This document shows positions 15,697 to 23,419 of a DNA stretch of 42,531 nucleotides, one piece after another. Numbering within the stretch: the stretch's first letter is position 1; the number at the start of each line of letters is the position of its first letter. The notes beneath the pieces are model-generated. The model made no database searches and was not told where the DNA came from. It saw only the letters and a list, made by a program, of their open reading frames with translations. The stretch lies in the IMG/VR virus record IMGVR_UViG_3300035698_000133, positions 1 to 42,531 of that record; one strand, 5' to 3'. The DNA is from a virus. The position numbers and the translations under genes are program-made.

Positions 15697-15760
15697 AGGA
15701 ATAATGATCCCTAATGTCGTTTTATCTGATATTTAGGGGAAGTGTGATATATTTGTCACA
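15689..15760 (-). repeat. upstream promoter module, copy B
   Basis: Second copy of the roughly 73-bp module seen before cobS (13118-13190), with the dyad TGTGA-N8-TCACA at 15743-15760 and the same CATTATTCCTTTGAC block at the -35 box. The dyad edge to -35 distance (46 bp) is kept within one base of copy A. Confidence 0.7.
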
Positions 15761-15767
15761 ATACCAC

Positions 15768-16091
15768 CTATATGAGCTTTTTCTTATCCCACAATGCAAT
15801 GTTGGTAAACATTTCACCAGTGAGAACCGTTACAGCACAACCTATAACTTTATTCCACACCACGAAAACTGATTTTGTGTCCATGATTTTTATCTTAAAA
15901 ATATCACAATCTCCCTTACCGCCCGGAACAAATTTTCCTGATTTAGAAGCATTTACGATAGCATTTGCCACTTCATTTTTAAAATCTACTACACCCATTT
16001 TCTTAGATATGTAGATAAAATCTTCTTTTTTGAAGCGCTCTTCAAACATTGCGATTACATGAGATATGCAATTTTCTTTGTGTGTTTTCAT
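15768..16091 (-). CDS. hypothetical 107-aa early protein
   Basis: Unrecognised. From the ATG at 16091, chosen over 16097 because AAAGGAA is properly spaced only from it, the protein begins MKTHKENCISHVIAMF. It contains a mixed helical N-terminal half and a beta-rich half (DIFKIKIMDTKSVFVVW, then GCAVTVLTGEMF). No signal peptide or transmembrane segment is evident. It is preceded by its own strong early promoter and a dyad/repeat region, placing it among early accessory genes. Confidence 0.65.
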   Translation of the reverse strand: MKTHKENCISHVIAMFEERFKKEDFIYISKKMGVVDFKNEVANAIVNASKSGKFVPGGKGDCDIFKIKIMDTKSVFVVWNKVIGCAVTVLTGEMFTNIALWDKKKLI

Positions 16092-16124
16092 AACCATTTC
16101 CTTTGTTTTCTCAGTTTATACCTT

Positions 16125-16153
16125 AGTATAGACTAAAAATCAGGCTTTGTCAA
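16125..16153 (-). promoter_or_regulatory. early promoter for the 107-aa gene
   Basis: TTGACA (16148-16153), 17 bp, TATACT (16125-16130), then AAGGTATAAA. The upstream flank GATTTTTGTTGACAAAGCC resembles that of the cobT promoter. Confidence 0.75.
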
Positions 16154-16170
16154 CAAAAATCGTAGCCGCT

Positions 16171-16261
16171 AAGTCATTGATTATAAAGGAAACTTGAAAT
16201 TAATCATAAGTCATATGACCGTCATATGACTTAATCATAAGTCATTGATAACAAAGGGAAA
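16171..16261. repeat. 25-bp palindrome flanked by direct repeats
   Basis: A nearly perfect palindrome (AAGTCATATGAC, 1 nt, and its complement; 16208-16232) is flanked by two copies of AAGTCATTGAT followed by AAAGG and a short A-run (16171-16192 and 16239-16261). It sits between the peptide deformylase stop and the next early promoter. It could terminate the upstream operon or be an operator; there is no clear T-run. Confidence 0.7.
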
Positions 16262-16275
16262 TTTACTATCACGGA

Positions 16276-16866
16276 TCACGGCGATTCCAGTGGAAACATT
16301 GATTTTTTCCTCATCTTTGTAGCTCTGCGTTGGGCCATGTTGAACTTTAACTTGCTGACCCGTTTGGTAAAGTTCGTCCCTTCCATATGGTCATACTCAT
16401 GCTGGAAGATTCGTGATTCGAGTCCATGCATCTCTACCTGTACCAATTCACCATCCACATCGTAGTAGATGCACCGAATACCCTCTGGGCGTTCCACCTT
16501 CAACCACATACCGGGCCATGTCAAACAACCCTCATCCATAATGATCCTTTCAAGGTGATACTCAGTAATCATGGGGTCAAAGCATGTGATTGCTTCTTTC
16601 TTCTTGATATCTGAATACATTATGAAAACACGTTCCTTGACACCAATCTGATTCGCAGACAGGCCAATTCCCTGATAATGCACCATTGCACTATTTAGTT
16701 TTGCCTGTAGTGCCTTACGATCTAGGTCTGCCGAGCATGGTGCAAGGGGTTCTTTTAGAATTGGATCATTTATAGGAACCAAAGGTTCGACCATTATCAT
16801 TCTTTTGATATGATCAATATGACCTTGATTAACTTGCTCTTGGTGCATTATATTTTCGCCTGTCAT
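16276..16866 (-). CDS. def: peptide deformylase
   Basis: Removes the N-terminal formyl group from new proteins. All three family motifs are present: GIGLSANQIG (motif 1), EGCLTWPG (motif 2) and the metal-binding QHEYDHMEG (HExxH, motif 3). The start is taken at ATG 16866, where GGAAGG precedes at good distance, giving 196 aa; a longer frame runs back into the upstream gene. Marine T4-like phages often carry this enzyme, where it may speed processing of phage or host proteins. It lies 4 bp after the methylase-like gene. Confidence 0.95.
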   Translation of the reverse strand: MTGENIMHQEQVNQGHIDHIKRMIMVEPLVPINDPILKEPLAPCSADLDRKALQAKLNSAMVHYQGIGLSANQIGVKERVFIMYSDIKKKEAITCFDPMITEYHLERIIMDEGCLTWPGMWLKVERPEGIRCIYYDVDGELVQVEMHGLESRIFQHEYDHMEGTNFTKRVSKLKFNMAQRRATKMRKKSMFPLESP

Positions 16867-16870
16867 TATA

Positions 16871-17392
16871 TTACCTTCCATAAAAAGTTGTGCCCAAAAC
16901 GGGTGGAGTTTGTTTATCAAACAAATACCATGCACAATTGTCTTTGCCTGTCATATTACCAAACCACTTAATTCTACCCACACTTACAATCTTATGTAAA
17001 AACGGCATGTAAGGTTGACTCTGTTTAGTATGCATCCAATCGGCATCAAATAGGAGCCATGTAGGTTTTAGTAGAGCGAAGTGATCTATCATTGGATGCA
17101 GTATTTTTCTGTTCCATGGCGGATTTGTGATTATATAATTTGATTCCAATAATTCATTTTCTTTTACATCTTTATAATCTTGAGTCGGTATACCTTCATC
17201 CTGCGGTTCAATATCACTTGCCCACATACATACACCCCCCGTTTCAAGATGTTTTATCAATGCACCATTACCAGCACAAGGTTCTGCAAAGGTAAAATGT
17301 TTCGGTAGATGTTCAATAAGAGGTTCTACCGCCTCAAATGGTGTTATATAATAGTCTCTTGGTTTTCTTTCAAAGTCACTACGCTTTCCCAT
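16871..17392 (-). CDS. N6-adenine methyltransferase-like protein
   Basis: 173 aa class I SAM-dependent methyltransferase with motif I TFAEPCAGNGALI and catalytic motif IV NPPW (in YIITNPPWNRKIL). It is short: no clear target recognition domain is visible. It begins RKPRDYYITPFEAVEPLI, a common N-terminus of phage adenine methylases. DNA is the likely substrate, but rRNA or protein are possible. It starts at an ATG sharing a base with the gp46 stop (TAATG at 17392). Confidence 0.8.
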   Translation of the reverse strand: MGKRSDFERKPRDYYITPFEAVEPLIEHLPKHFTFAEPCAGNGALIKHLETGGVCMWASDIEPQDEGIPTQDYKDVKENELLESNYIITNPPWNRKILHPMIDHFALLKPTWLLFDADWMHTKQSQPYMPFLHKIVSVGRIKWFGNMTGKDNCAWYLFDKQTPPVLGTTFYGR

Positions 17393-19101
17393 TATTCCAC
17401 CACATGACTAAAGTTTTTCACTTTCTCAAATTTGATTGTATCTTTGAACTTATCTGCAAGAGTATCCTGTTTATGGCTAATCACAAATACATTCTCATCA
17501 CCAAGGGTATTGAGGATTTTTAGGAACTCATCTGTGCCTGTACCATCCAGCGAGCTATCAAATATCTCATCCAGAATAAGCAGGTTGGTATTGGTGCTGT
17601 TCTTCATCTTTGCAATCGCTCTCCAAGTAAAGAGCAGTGCAAGGTCAATACGCATCTTCTCACCCTCACTGAATGACGCATAGGTAAACTCATCACGATA
17701 CCGGGACTTAATCGTTTCCTCAAAGTTTTCATTCAAGGTGAAATTCACATAGAATTCCATAGACGTTAGATAGGTATTAATCAACTTGTTCATGACAGGA
17801 AGGTATTGCTTGATAACCTTGGTCTTGATACCCGTGTCCTGTAGCATATTCCTTGCAGCCTCTGCATAGGTCTTGTCTTCTCGCAACTTGGACTTCTGCA
17901 TATCAAATCCAGAAAGAGTTTCCTTTAACTCATCCAATTTATTATGGTCATCTTTATTGATTTCACCAGCAACTAATTGGTCAATCTCTGACTGCAAAGT
18001 AGCATTGAATTTCTCAAGTTGAATAAGAGAACTATTCTCCTTTGCAACATGAACTTCATTTTCCCGAATTTTATTAGCAATATCTTTTATGTCGTTCTGT
18101 CGTGATGTCACCTTGTTCAATTCATCTTTAAGTTCTTCTAGTCCACCATTAACCCTATCTGCTTCACCTTGTTTTTTATCAATCATGTCAGCCTTGAAGA
18201 TTTCATCAATATGTTGTTGGCAGGTTGGGCAGTCCTCATTGCTCTCAAAGAAACCGACCAGTTTAGTATGGGCCCTATGTTTCTCTTTTAGTTGTGATTG
18301 AATATCTTTCAGTTTGCTATGTTTTGTATTTACATTATCGTTATCTGTAATTTGATTAAGAAGTTCAATGTTATTTGTGTTGTGGAATTTTATATCCAAA
18401 TTCTTTTTAAAAACTTCTTCTTCATTTCCATCAATCAAAGAAGTCTTCTCTCGAATGAGTTTTTCCTTATGCATGAACATCTCATCAATATATTTTTTCT
18501 GAAGGGTAATCTTTTCACTTGTCAGGGTATATCGATAATCAACCTCACGCATATCATCAACAATAGTCTTCAGCTGCGTCTTGAGGAGCATATTCATTAG
18601 GGAGAAAATCTGGATATCAAGAATTTCCTCAACAACCTCACGGCGGTGTTTAGACTTCAATTGCATGAAGGGAATAAAGGTAGATGAACCTAAAATAACA
18701 ACCTGTGTGAAACTACGATAGTTTAACTTTAGGATTTGTTGCTCAAGATATTTCTGGTAGTCACGGGAGTTTGCGTCTTGGTTATACAACTTACCGTTGA
18801 CATGAATTTCAAACACATTTGGTTTGATACCACGAACAACCCTAACCTTCTTGGTTCCAATACGAAACTCCACCTCTACTAATGCACCGCTACCATTGAC
18901 AGAGTTTAGAAGTTGAGGTTTGTTGATATTACGAAAAGGCTTACCAAATAAACCGAAACATAAAGCGTCAAGAATAGTAGATTTGCCTGCACCATTTTCT
19001 CCAACAATTAACGTGGTTGAATTTCTGTCTAACTGTATTTCTGTAAAGTTGTTACCAGTTGAAAGGAAATTGGCCCATCTAACTTTTTCAAAGTAAATAA
19101 T
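17392..19101 (-). CDS. gp46: recombination nuclease subunit gp46 (SbcC/Rad50-like), ATT start
   Basis: ATP-driven SMC-like subunit that processes DNA ends with gp47 for recombination-dependent replication. The first ATG in frame (18873) would cut off the Walker A motif. Reading on upstream, the frame contains EFVRW-like FEKVRWANFLSTGNNF and Walker A VGENGAGKSTILDAL, and is open back to a TGA with no ATG, GTG or TTG. The homology start (MIYF...) falls on ATT at 19099-19101, 8 nt after GGAG, giving 569 aa (T4: 560). A central coiled coil holds the zinc hook CPTCQQH; the C-terminal ABC signature FSEGEKMRIDLAL and Walker B LLILDEIFDSSLDG follow. Confidence 0.9.
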   Translation of the reverse strand: MIYFEKVRWANFLSTGNNFTEIQLDRNSTTLIVGENGAGKSTILDALCFGLFGKPFRNINKPQLLNSVNGSGALVEVEFRIGTKKVRVVRGIKPNVFEIHVNGKLYNQDANSRDYQKYLEQQILKLNYRSFTQVVILGSSTFIPFMQLKSKHRREVVEEILDIQIFSLMNMLLKTQLKTIVDDMREVDYRYTLTSEKITLQKKYIDEMFMHKEKLIREKTSLIDGNEEEVFKKNLDIKFHNTNNIELLNQITDNDNVNTKHSKLKDIQSQLKEKHRAHTKLVGFFESNEDCPTCQQHIDEIFKADMIDKKQGEADRVNGGLEELKDELNKVTSRQNDIKDIANKIRENEVHVAKENSSLIQLEKFNATLQSEIDQLVAGEINKDDHNKLDELKETLSGFDMQKSKLREDKTYAEAARNMLQDTGIKTKVIKQYLPVMNKLINTYLTSMEFYVNFTLNENFEETIKSRYRDEFTYASFSEGEKMRIDLALLFTWRAIAKMKNSTNTNLLILDEIFDSSLDGTGTDEFLKILNTLGDENVFVISHKQDTLADKFKDTIKFEKVKNFSHVVE

Positions 19102-19103
19102 AG

Positions 19104-20159
19104 CTATAACTCCAAATCTTGCGCTTCAGTGTAAAGTGACCGCATCGTACTCTTCAGTCTGTCCTTACTCAGTGTAACGTCCAGTTGATCAATGTATTTT
19201 TCTAGAAGCGTCATCGTGTCTTCAGTATTCTCCACAATATCATCAGATACATTCTCAGCATCCAACTCAGAGAAGTCTTCAATAATCTTAACTTCATATG
19301 CATCAGCCTGTAGCAATCTGTCTGTGAACTTGTCAAACTGATAAAGGTCTTTCTTGTTTACCACAATCAGTTTTACATACTTCTCTTTATAACCAGATAC
19401 ATCTTCTTTGGTATAATCTTTAACAGTATCATCATAGAAAATCTTTTCATGGATAGTGTATGGATTAATAATACGTTCCAGTTCTCTATTATCTGTATCA
19501 AAGATATGAAAACCTTTCGGGTCATCGTGGTCACTCCATGTAATCTCATACGGGGTTCCCAGATAATATATCTGGCCATCATCAGATTTATGATGAAAGT
19601 GTCCACTAAAGCATAGGTCAAACCTACGGAACAATTCCTTATCATAGGAACCTTCTGCCATATGACCCTTATGCATTTCAAATCCATTTACTTCCAAGTG
19701 TCCCATCAAAATCTGTGCGGGAGAAGTCTTCAATGCATTCATTGCAATGTCATAGTTACCAGCATTAATCCACGGCATGAATTGAATTGGTATACCATCA
19801 AATTCAACAACCGTTGGACCCGTGTATATATTACACTTATCAGAACCTACAAGTTCTTCCATTGAATTGACTTCACTGGTATTTTTATAAAATGTATCAT
19901 GGTTACCAATGATAAGATGAAGGTCAATCCCCAACTCAGAAAATCGGTTGATGAACCTCTTTCTAAAATCACTGGCAGTTTTAAAGCTGATGAATTTTCT
20001 ACGGTCTGTAACATCACCCATATGAACACAGGTAGTAATTCCTCTCTTAACTAAAGTGGGAAAAAATACATCATCATAGAACTTGTAGAAATAATCACTG
20101 AAATTTTGGTTCTCAGCTCTAGCTCCGAAGTGGGTATCGGTAATAATTGCAATCTTCAA
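19104..20159 (-). CDS. gp47: recombination nuclease subunit gp47 (Mre11/SbcD-like)
   Basis: 351 aa (T4 gp47 is 339). Metallophosphoesterase motifs in order: ITDTHFGAR, HMGDVTDRRKF, LIIGNHDTFYKN, MGHLEVNGF and CFSGHFHHK, which bind the two catalytic metals. It acts with gp46 on broken DNA ends and in host DNA breakdown. The start is TTG at 20159, overlapping the gp55 stop (TTGA). Its own stop is 2 nt before the gp46 ATT start. Both nuclease subunits thus use weak start codons. Confidence 0.95.
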   Translation of the reverse strand: MKIAIITDTHFGARAENQNFSDYFYKFYDDVFFPTLVKRGITTCVHMGDVTDRRKFISFKTASDFRKRFINRFSELGIDLHLIIGNHDTFYKNTSEVNSMEELVGSDKCNIYTGPTVVEFDGIPIQFMPWINAGNYDIAMNALKTSPAQILMGHLEVNGFEMHKGHMAEGSYDKELFRRFDLCFSGHFHHKSDDGQIYYLGTPYEITWSDHDDPKGFHIFDTDNRELERIINPYTIHEKIFYDDTVKDYTKEDVSGYKEKYVKLIVVNKKDLYQFDKFTDRLLQADAYEVKIIEDFSELDAENVSDDIVENTEDTMTLLEKYIDQLDVTLSKDRLKSTMRSLYTEAQDLEL

Positions 20160-20722
20160 CGCTCGTCACCAAGTTCCGCAACACCAACAACATCATCTTC
20201 CATAAATTTCTCTAGTCCTTTTTTACTTTTTTTTTCTACCGTCTTAGGTTTATAGACATCTTCCATTGGAAGATTTTCTAGTGCAAAGGAATTATCAATA
20301 CTGTAACTGGTTGAATCACCGGGCATAGTATCAAAGGATTGGTAGTTACTACCCGCTACGATTCTATTTTTAACGTGGGTTTGCTTCTTTTCTTTTTGAA
20401 TTCTTCGGATGAAGGCGTAGTAGATAATTTGCGTAAAGTATGCAAAGGGATTTGATGACTTCTCTGGATTGAAGTTTGAAGCATATTGAAGACAGTTTTC
20501 GATCCCATCAGATACCATGTCATCCTTGTATGTATAATTTATAAAGTTAGGCCGATAGGATAAATGTTGTGCAATCTTGAGAAAACACTCACCCATATAA
20601 TTTGTAACAGGTGGAATACGTTTTTCAGCATCCACTGCTTCTTTGCACTTCTCTTTCCATGCGACCATTTCAACAAGAAATGCTTTATTATCAACGTAGT
20701 GTTCGCCTTTTGCTTTCGCCAT
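20156..20722 (-). CDS. gp55: late-transcription sigma factor gp55
   Basis: 188 aa (T4 gp55 is 185). Highly diverged sigma-70-family factor that directs host RNA polymerase to TATAAATA late promoters, many of which occur in this window. Recognised by the region-2-like segment YKDDMVSDGIENCLQYASN and by NPFAYFTQIIYYAFIRRIQKEK, which binds polymerase and the -10 element, plus the place upstream of gp47/gp46. It begins MAKAKGEHYVDNKAFL at ATG 20722 after GAGGAAAA. A strong early promoter lies directly upstream, as expected for a gene needed before late transcription. Confidence 0.95.
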   Translation of the reverse strand: MAKAKGEHYVDNKAFLVEMVAWKEKCKEAVDAEKRIPPVTNYMGECFLKIAQHLSYRPNFINYTYKDDMVSDGIENCLQYASNFNPEKSSNPFAYFTQIIYYAFIRRIQKEKKQTHVKNRIVAGSNYQSFDTMPGDSTSYSIDNSFALENLPMEDVYKPKTVEKKSKKGLEKFMEDDVVGVAELGDER

Positions 20723-20747
20723 TAGGTATTTTCCTCAATCTTTATAC

Positions 20748-20776
20748 ACTATACTATATTTGTAATATAAAGTCAA
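20748..20776 (-). promoter_or_regulatory. early promoter for gp55-gp47-gp46
   Basis: TTGACT (20771-20776), 17 bp, TATAGT (20748-20753). The -35 box is part of one arm of an inverted repeat (20770-20807). Confidence 0.75.
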
Positions 20777-20807
20777 GGACCATTATAATTTAAAAGTACC
20801 TTGACTT
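20770..20807 (-). terminator. hairpin before gp55 promoter, possible terminator
   Basis: AAGTCAAGG (20770-20778) pairs perfectly with CCTTGACTT (20799-20807) around a 20-nt AT-rich loop, downstream of the 127-aa gene. No good T-run follows, so termination is uncertain. Confidence 0.4.
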
Positions 20808-20857
20808 CGCCTAAAAATGGTGTTATATTATGCTTGTCCTTGGTTCATAGAACTACA

Positions 20858-21241
20858 TTAATGTATTGATTTATTAGATATTTCCAGTTCATCTAATAGT
20901 TCTTCATATATATCCTCATCATCGTAATCATCCACAGTATCAATCAGATCAGCGCCATCTAATTTATTAATTATTCCTTCATAATAGATACTCAATCCGG
21001 GAGATGCGGGTAACATAATAATAACATGTTTAGGATCAATCTCAAAATATTTTTGTTCTGTAAAGGGTTGTACCCATCGTGAGAGCATTAGAGATTCTGT
21101 CATACCTCTTCGTGTCATACTTGGGTGAACATTCATTAGTAGTGGCTTTGAAATTTCATACTTACCATCGCCCTCAGTTAACTCACAAATGATATTTTCC
21201 CCACTAATGAGCTTTAAGATTTTATATGTATCCTTATTCAT
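20858..21241 (-). CDS. conserved phage protein, Sm-like barrel suspected, acidic tail
   Basis: 127 aa, function unknown. The N-terminus (YKILKLISGENIICELTE, then YEISKPLLM) has the strand pattern of a small Sm-like or SH3-like barrel; PKHVIIMLPASPGL closes it. The C-terminal 30 residues are very acidic (DTVDDYDDEDIYEELLDE), which could mimic nucleic acid or mediate protein contacts. It starts at ATG 21241, overlapping the stop of a uvsW 3' remnant as ATGA; AAAGG in the remnant is its ribosome-binding site. A CATAAATA late-type promoter lies 45 bp upstream. Confidence 0.65.
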   Translation of the reverse strand: MNKDTYKILKLISGENIICELTEGDGKYEISKPLLMNVHPSMTRRGMTESLMLSRWVQPFTEQKYFEIDPKHVIIMLPASPGLSIYYEGIINKLDGADLIDTVDDYDDEDIYEELLDELEISNKSIH

Positions 21242-21288
21242 TGTAGTTTTACCTTTGCAATTTCATAGTTGAATTGTTCTAATTCTAT
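21238..21288 (-). pseudogene. duplicated 3' end of uvsW
   Basis: The last 13 codons of uvsW (EQFNYEISKVKLQ) are repeated 55 bp downstream as EQFNYEIAKVKLQ, in frame and followed by TGA. The first 21 nt are identical. The copy's TGA overlaps the ATG of the next gene, so this looks like the original uvsW end, kept because it carries the next gene's ribosome-binding site, while the functional gene has a second end with TAG. Confidence 0.85.
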
Positions 21289-21293
21289 TTATG
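21286..21293 (-). promoter_or_regulatory. late-type promoter CATAAATA between the two uvsW ends
   Basis: CATAAATA, one base from the T4 late consensus, 2 bp after the uvsW stop. A transcript from it would start in the uvsW remnant and carry the 127-aa gene. It may be the relic of an endonuclease cassette promoter. Confidence 0.5.
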
Positions 21294-21294
21294 A

Positions 21295-22770
21295 CTACTG
21301 TAGTTTTACTTTACTAATTTCATAGTTGAATTGTTCTGTGTTATAAATCTGGATGCGTTCTTGAAAGTGATTAAGCGTAAAGTTGTTCTGATTTCTAAAT
21401 GTCAAGTCATCTGCAATATCAAAGATCAAAACGGAATCCTTATTCTCACTGACCCGCAAACCTCTACCGATACTCTGTAACACCCTAATTCTGGATTTAC
21501 TTGGACTTGCGAGCACGATGTTATGAATGTTACGAATATTAATACCAGTACTAAAGGTGCCATACGAAGCGATAGTGATAGAGTTTTTCTCACCCTCAAC
21601 AATAGCTCGTATTTCTTCTCTTTCTGTGGTACTCGTTTTACCATAGATGAAAAATATCTTTCGCAATTTATCATCAAAGTATCCTTCAGCCTGAGTCTTT
21701 AAAACTGCTTCGTGCAGTGGCTTACCATGTTTCTCCACGAGTTGATATAAACATAATGTATTGCCCGGAAGATGCATCAACAACCCAGCAAGAAATGCAT
21801 TTCTACCTTCATGTTCGCCTAGGAATTGTAGTTCCTCTGCATAAGTCATCCTCTCTCGTATATTATAATGTTTTAAAACAATGCATTTGATTTTAAGGTC
21901 AGCAAGAGATTTATTGTCAATTAGTTGCTTTGTGGTAGTTACTTTTTCAACTGGACCAAACAGTCCCTCTAACACAAGCTGATGCGTCTGTGTACCGTCC
22001 AGCGTCCCTGTAAGACCATATCTGTACCTACATTGGTGTAACTTGGTCATTATGCCTGTTAAGGATTTTGCCTTAAACATATGCGCTTCATCACCAATCA
22101 CACAACCAAATTGTTCAAAATATTTCTTTGGTAATTTATAAATGGATTGCCATGTTGATACAACAACGTCTTTTTCAACCTTACTTGAATGTCCCTGATA
22201 TACCTTCTGGCAGTATGTACCAGAGCTCCAACCATAGTCCTCAAAGTCTGAATACATCTGTTCCACAAGTGAAGTGGTGGGAACTAGTATCAGGGTCTTT
22301 AACCCCATCATATGATAATAACGAACTAACGAATAGATTATGAGTGATTTGCCCGAAGCAGTAGGACTAACAAGAAGAGCCCGACCTCTGGAAATAGCGT
22401 GATGTACAGCATCAATTTGATAGTCACGAACTTTGAGAGACTTTCCCCCGGATTTAGGTTTAAGTGACCTGATGAAATCTCTAACAACTTGGCGAACAAT
22501 AACCCGCTCATTTTCAACTCCTTCTTCTAATATATAGTCAATTCCGTTTTTCTGACAAAATCCTCTGATATACTGGAGCAATCCAACATATATCTCACCT
22601 GTTGCTGGGGAGAACAATCGTATCTTTCCATCCCACATTCTATTGCGATACATAGGTGTGAACTTAGCGTTAGGAACCTCAAACTCAAAAAATGAACATA
22701 ACTCCTGTCGAGTAGAATCTTCCATATCATCAAGTATCAAATAGACTTCATTTTTCTTGGAGATTTTCAT
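21295..22770 (-). CDS. uvsW: UvsW RNA-DNA and branched-DNA helicase
   Basis: 491 aa (T4 UvsW is 503). Superfamily 2 helicase that unwinds R-loops and branched DNA, switching the phage from origin to recombination-dependent replication. Motif I LVSPTASGKSLIIYSL, Ia TLILVPTTSLVEQM, II VIGDEAHMF, III YGLTGTLDG, V TFSTGINIRNIH and VI LQSIGRGLRVS are all visible; the N-terminal DNA-binding domain contains FEVPNAKFTPMYRNRMWDG. ATG at 22770, with AAAGGATG inside the end of the endonuclease gene. Both its ends are duplicated nearby: a 5' remnant at 23385-23417 and a 3' remnant at 21238-21288. Confidence 0.96.
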   Translation of the reverse strand: MKISKKNEVYLILDDMEDSTRQELCSFFEFEVPNAKFTPMYRNRMWDGKIRLFSPATGEIYVGLLQYIRGFCQKNGIDYILEEGVENERVIVRQVVRDFIRSLKPKSGGKSLKVRDYQIDAVHHAISRGRALLVSPTASGKSLIIYSLVRYYHMMGLKTLILVPTTSLVEQMYSDFEDYGWSSGTYCQKVYQGHSSKVEKDVVVSTWQSIYKLPKKYFEQFGCVIGDEAHMFKAKSLTGIMTKLHQCRYRYGLTGTLDGTQTHQLVLEGLFGPVEKVTTTKQLIDNKSLADLKIKCIVLKHYNIRERMTYAEELQFLGEHEGRNAFLAGLLMHLPGNTLCLYQLVEKHGKPLHEAVLKTQAEGYFDDKLRKIFFIYGKTSTTEREEIRAIVEGEKNSITIASYGTFSTGINIRNIHNIVLASPSKSRIRVLQSIGRGLRVSENKDSVLIFDIADDLTFRNQNNFTLNHFQERIQIYNTEQFNYEISKVKLQ

Positions 22771-22777
22771 GATGATA

Positions 22778-23350
22778 TCATCCTTTATTTTTACACCGGC
22801 TAAAGTGCCACCTCTTCATATTGGCATGTCCCTTACCAACTTTACCGCAATGAGGACAAACCAACTCAACCCTGTTTTGATCCGTCATTTTGTTAGCGTA
22901 TATATTACTAACCACTGCTAGTCTTTCTGTAGAAACTCGTCCTCTCCGTTTCCATTTGTCTTTGTATCCCGGATTTTCCTCTCTCCACTTTATCCAATAT
23001 TCTTTCCTTGCGATGGAAATGCTGGGCACTTTTTTGCCCTTACACCATGGAATATGTCCTTTTGGAAAGGCGTTAGTTGGTACTCCACCTATACCATTTT
23101 CTTCCATCAAATTAGCAAAGTCATTTGATTCAACGACGCTGAACAGTTCGCTGTAATATAATCCCCATTCCTTTACTTCATCATTGCTTTTACATATTCT
23201 CAACACTTCTGTTGTTACGTCATTCCCGTGTTTACGAATATGATTCTTCCAATAGACACCTGATCCCTTATAAGTATGGGGGTCTTGAGCAGTTTTACCC
23301 AGATACTTTTTACCAGTAACATTGTGGGTTTTGAGATACAAATAGATCAT
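22778..23350 (-). CDS. GIY-YIG homing endonuclease with zinc-finger tail, between speD and uvsW
   Basis: 190 aa from ATG 23350. A longer frame exists, but it runs through the late promoter and the motif starts here: MIYLYLKTHNVTGKKYLGKT is the GIY-YIG core, followed by YKGSGVYWKNHIRKHG with the catalytic Arg/His region. The C-terminus has CPHCGKVGKGHANMKRWHF with a final HFSRC, a zinc-finger-like DNA-binding end. TATAAATA lies exactly 5 nt before the ATG, so the late transcript would begin with AUG. The end of the gene supplies the uvsW ribosome-binding site, and a broken uvsW 5' end lies just upstream. Confidence 0.86.
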   Translation of the reverse strand: MIYLYLKTHNVTGKKYLGKTAQDPHTYKGSGVYWKNHIRKHGNDVTTEVLRICKSNDEVKEWGLYYSELFSVVESNDFANLMEENGIGGVPTNAFPKGHIPWCKGKKVPSISIARKEYWIKWREENPGYKDKWKRRGRVSTERLAVVSNIYANKMTDQNRVELVCPHCGKVGKGHANMKRWHFSRCKNKG

Positions 23351-23355
23351 ACTAC

Positions 23356-23363
23356 TATTTATA
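23356..23363 (-). promoter_or_regulatory. late promoter TATAAATA, 5 nt before the endonuclease ATG
   Basis: Exact late consensus; TATAAATAGTAGTATG places the expected +1 on the A of the start codon. Confidence 0.8.
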
Positions 23364-23384
23364 TTATCCCACATTTACGCACTA

Positions 23385-23417
23385 TAGAAATTCTTCGTTC
23401 TTCTTTGATATATGCAC
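23385..23417 (-). pseudogene. broken 5' end of uvsW upstream of the endonuclease
   Basis: Right after the speD stop the minus strand reads GTG CAT ATA TCA..., giving (V)HISKKNEEFL then TAG. The working uvsW begins MKISKKNEVYL. ISKKNE is identical in protein, but the codons differ at several third positions (ATATCAAAGAAG against ATCTCCAAGAAA). A purine-rich GAGAGGGG at the speD end would have been its ribosome-binding site. Confidence 0.78.
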
Positions 23418-23419
23418 AA

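Noticed and set aside
18873-18873. Internal ATG as the start of gp46
   Set aside because: It would remove the Walker A motif and the conserved N-terminus, which continue in frame upstream to an ATT.
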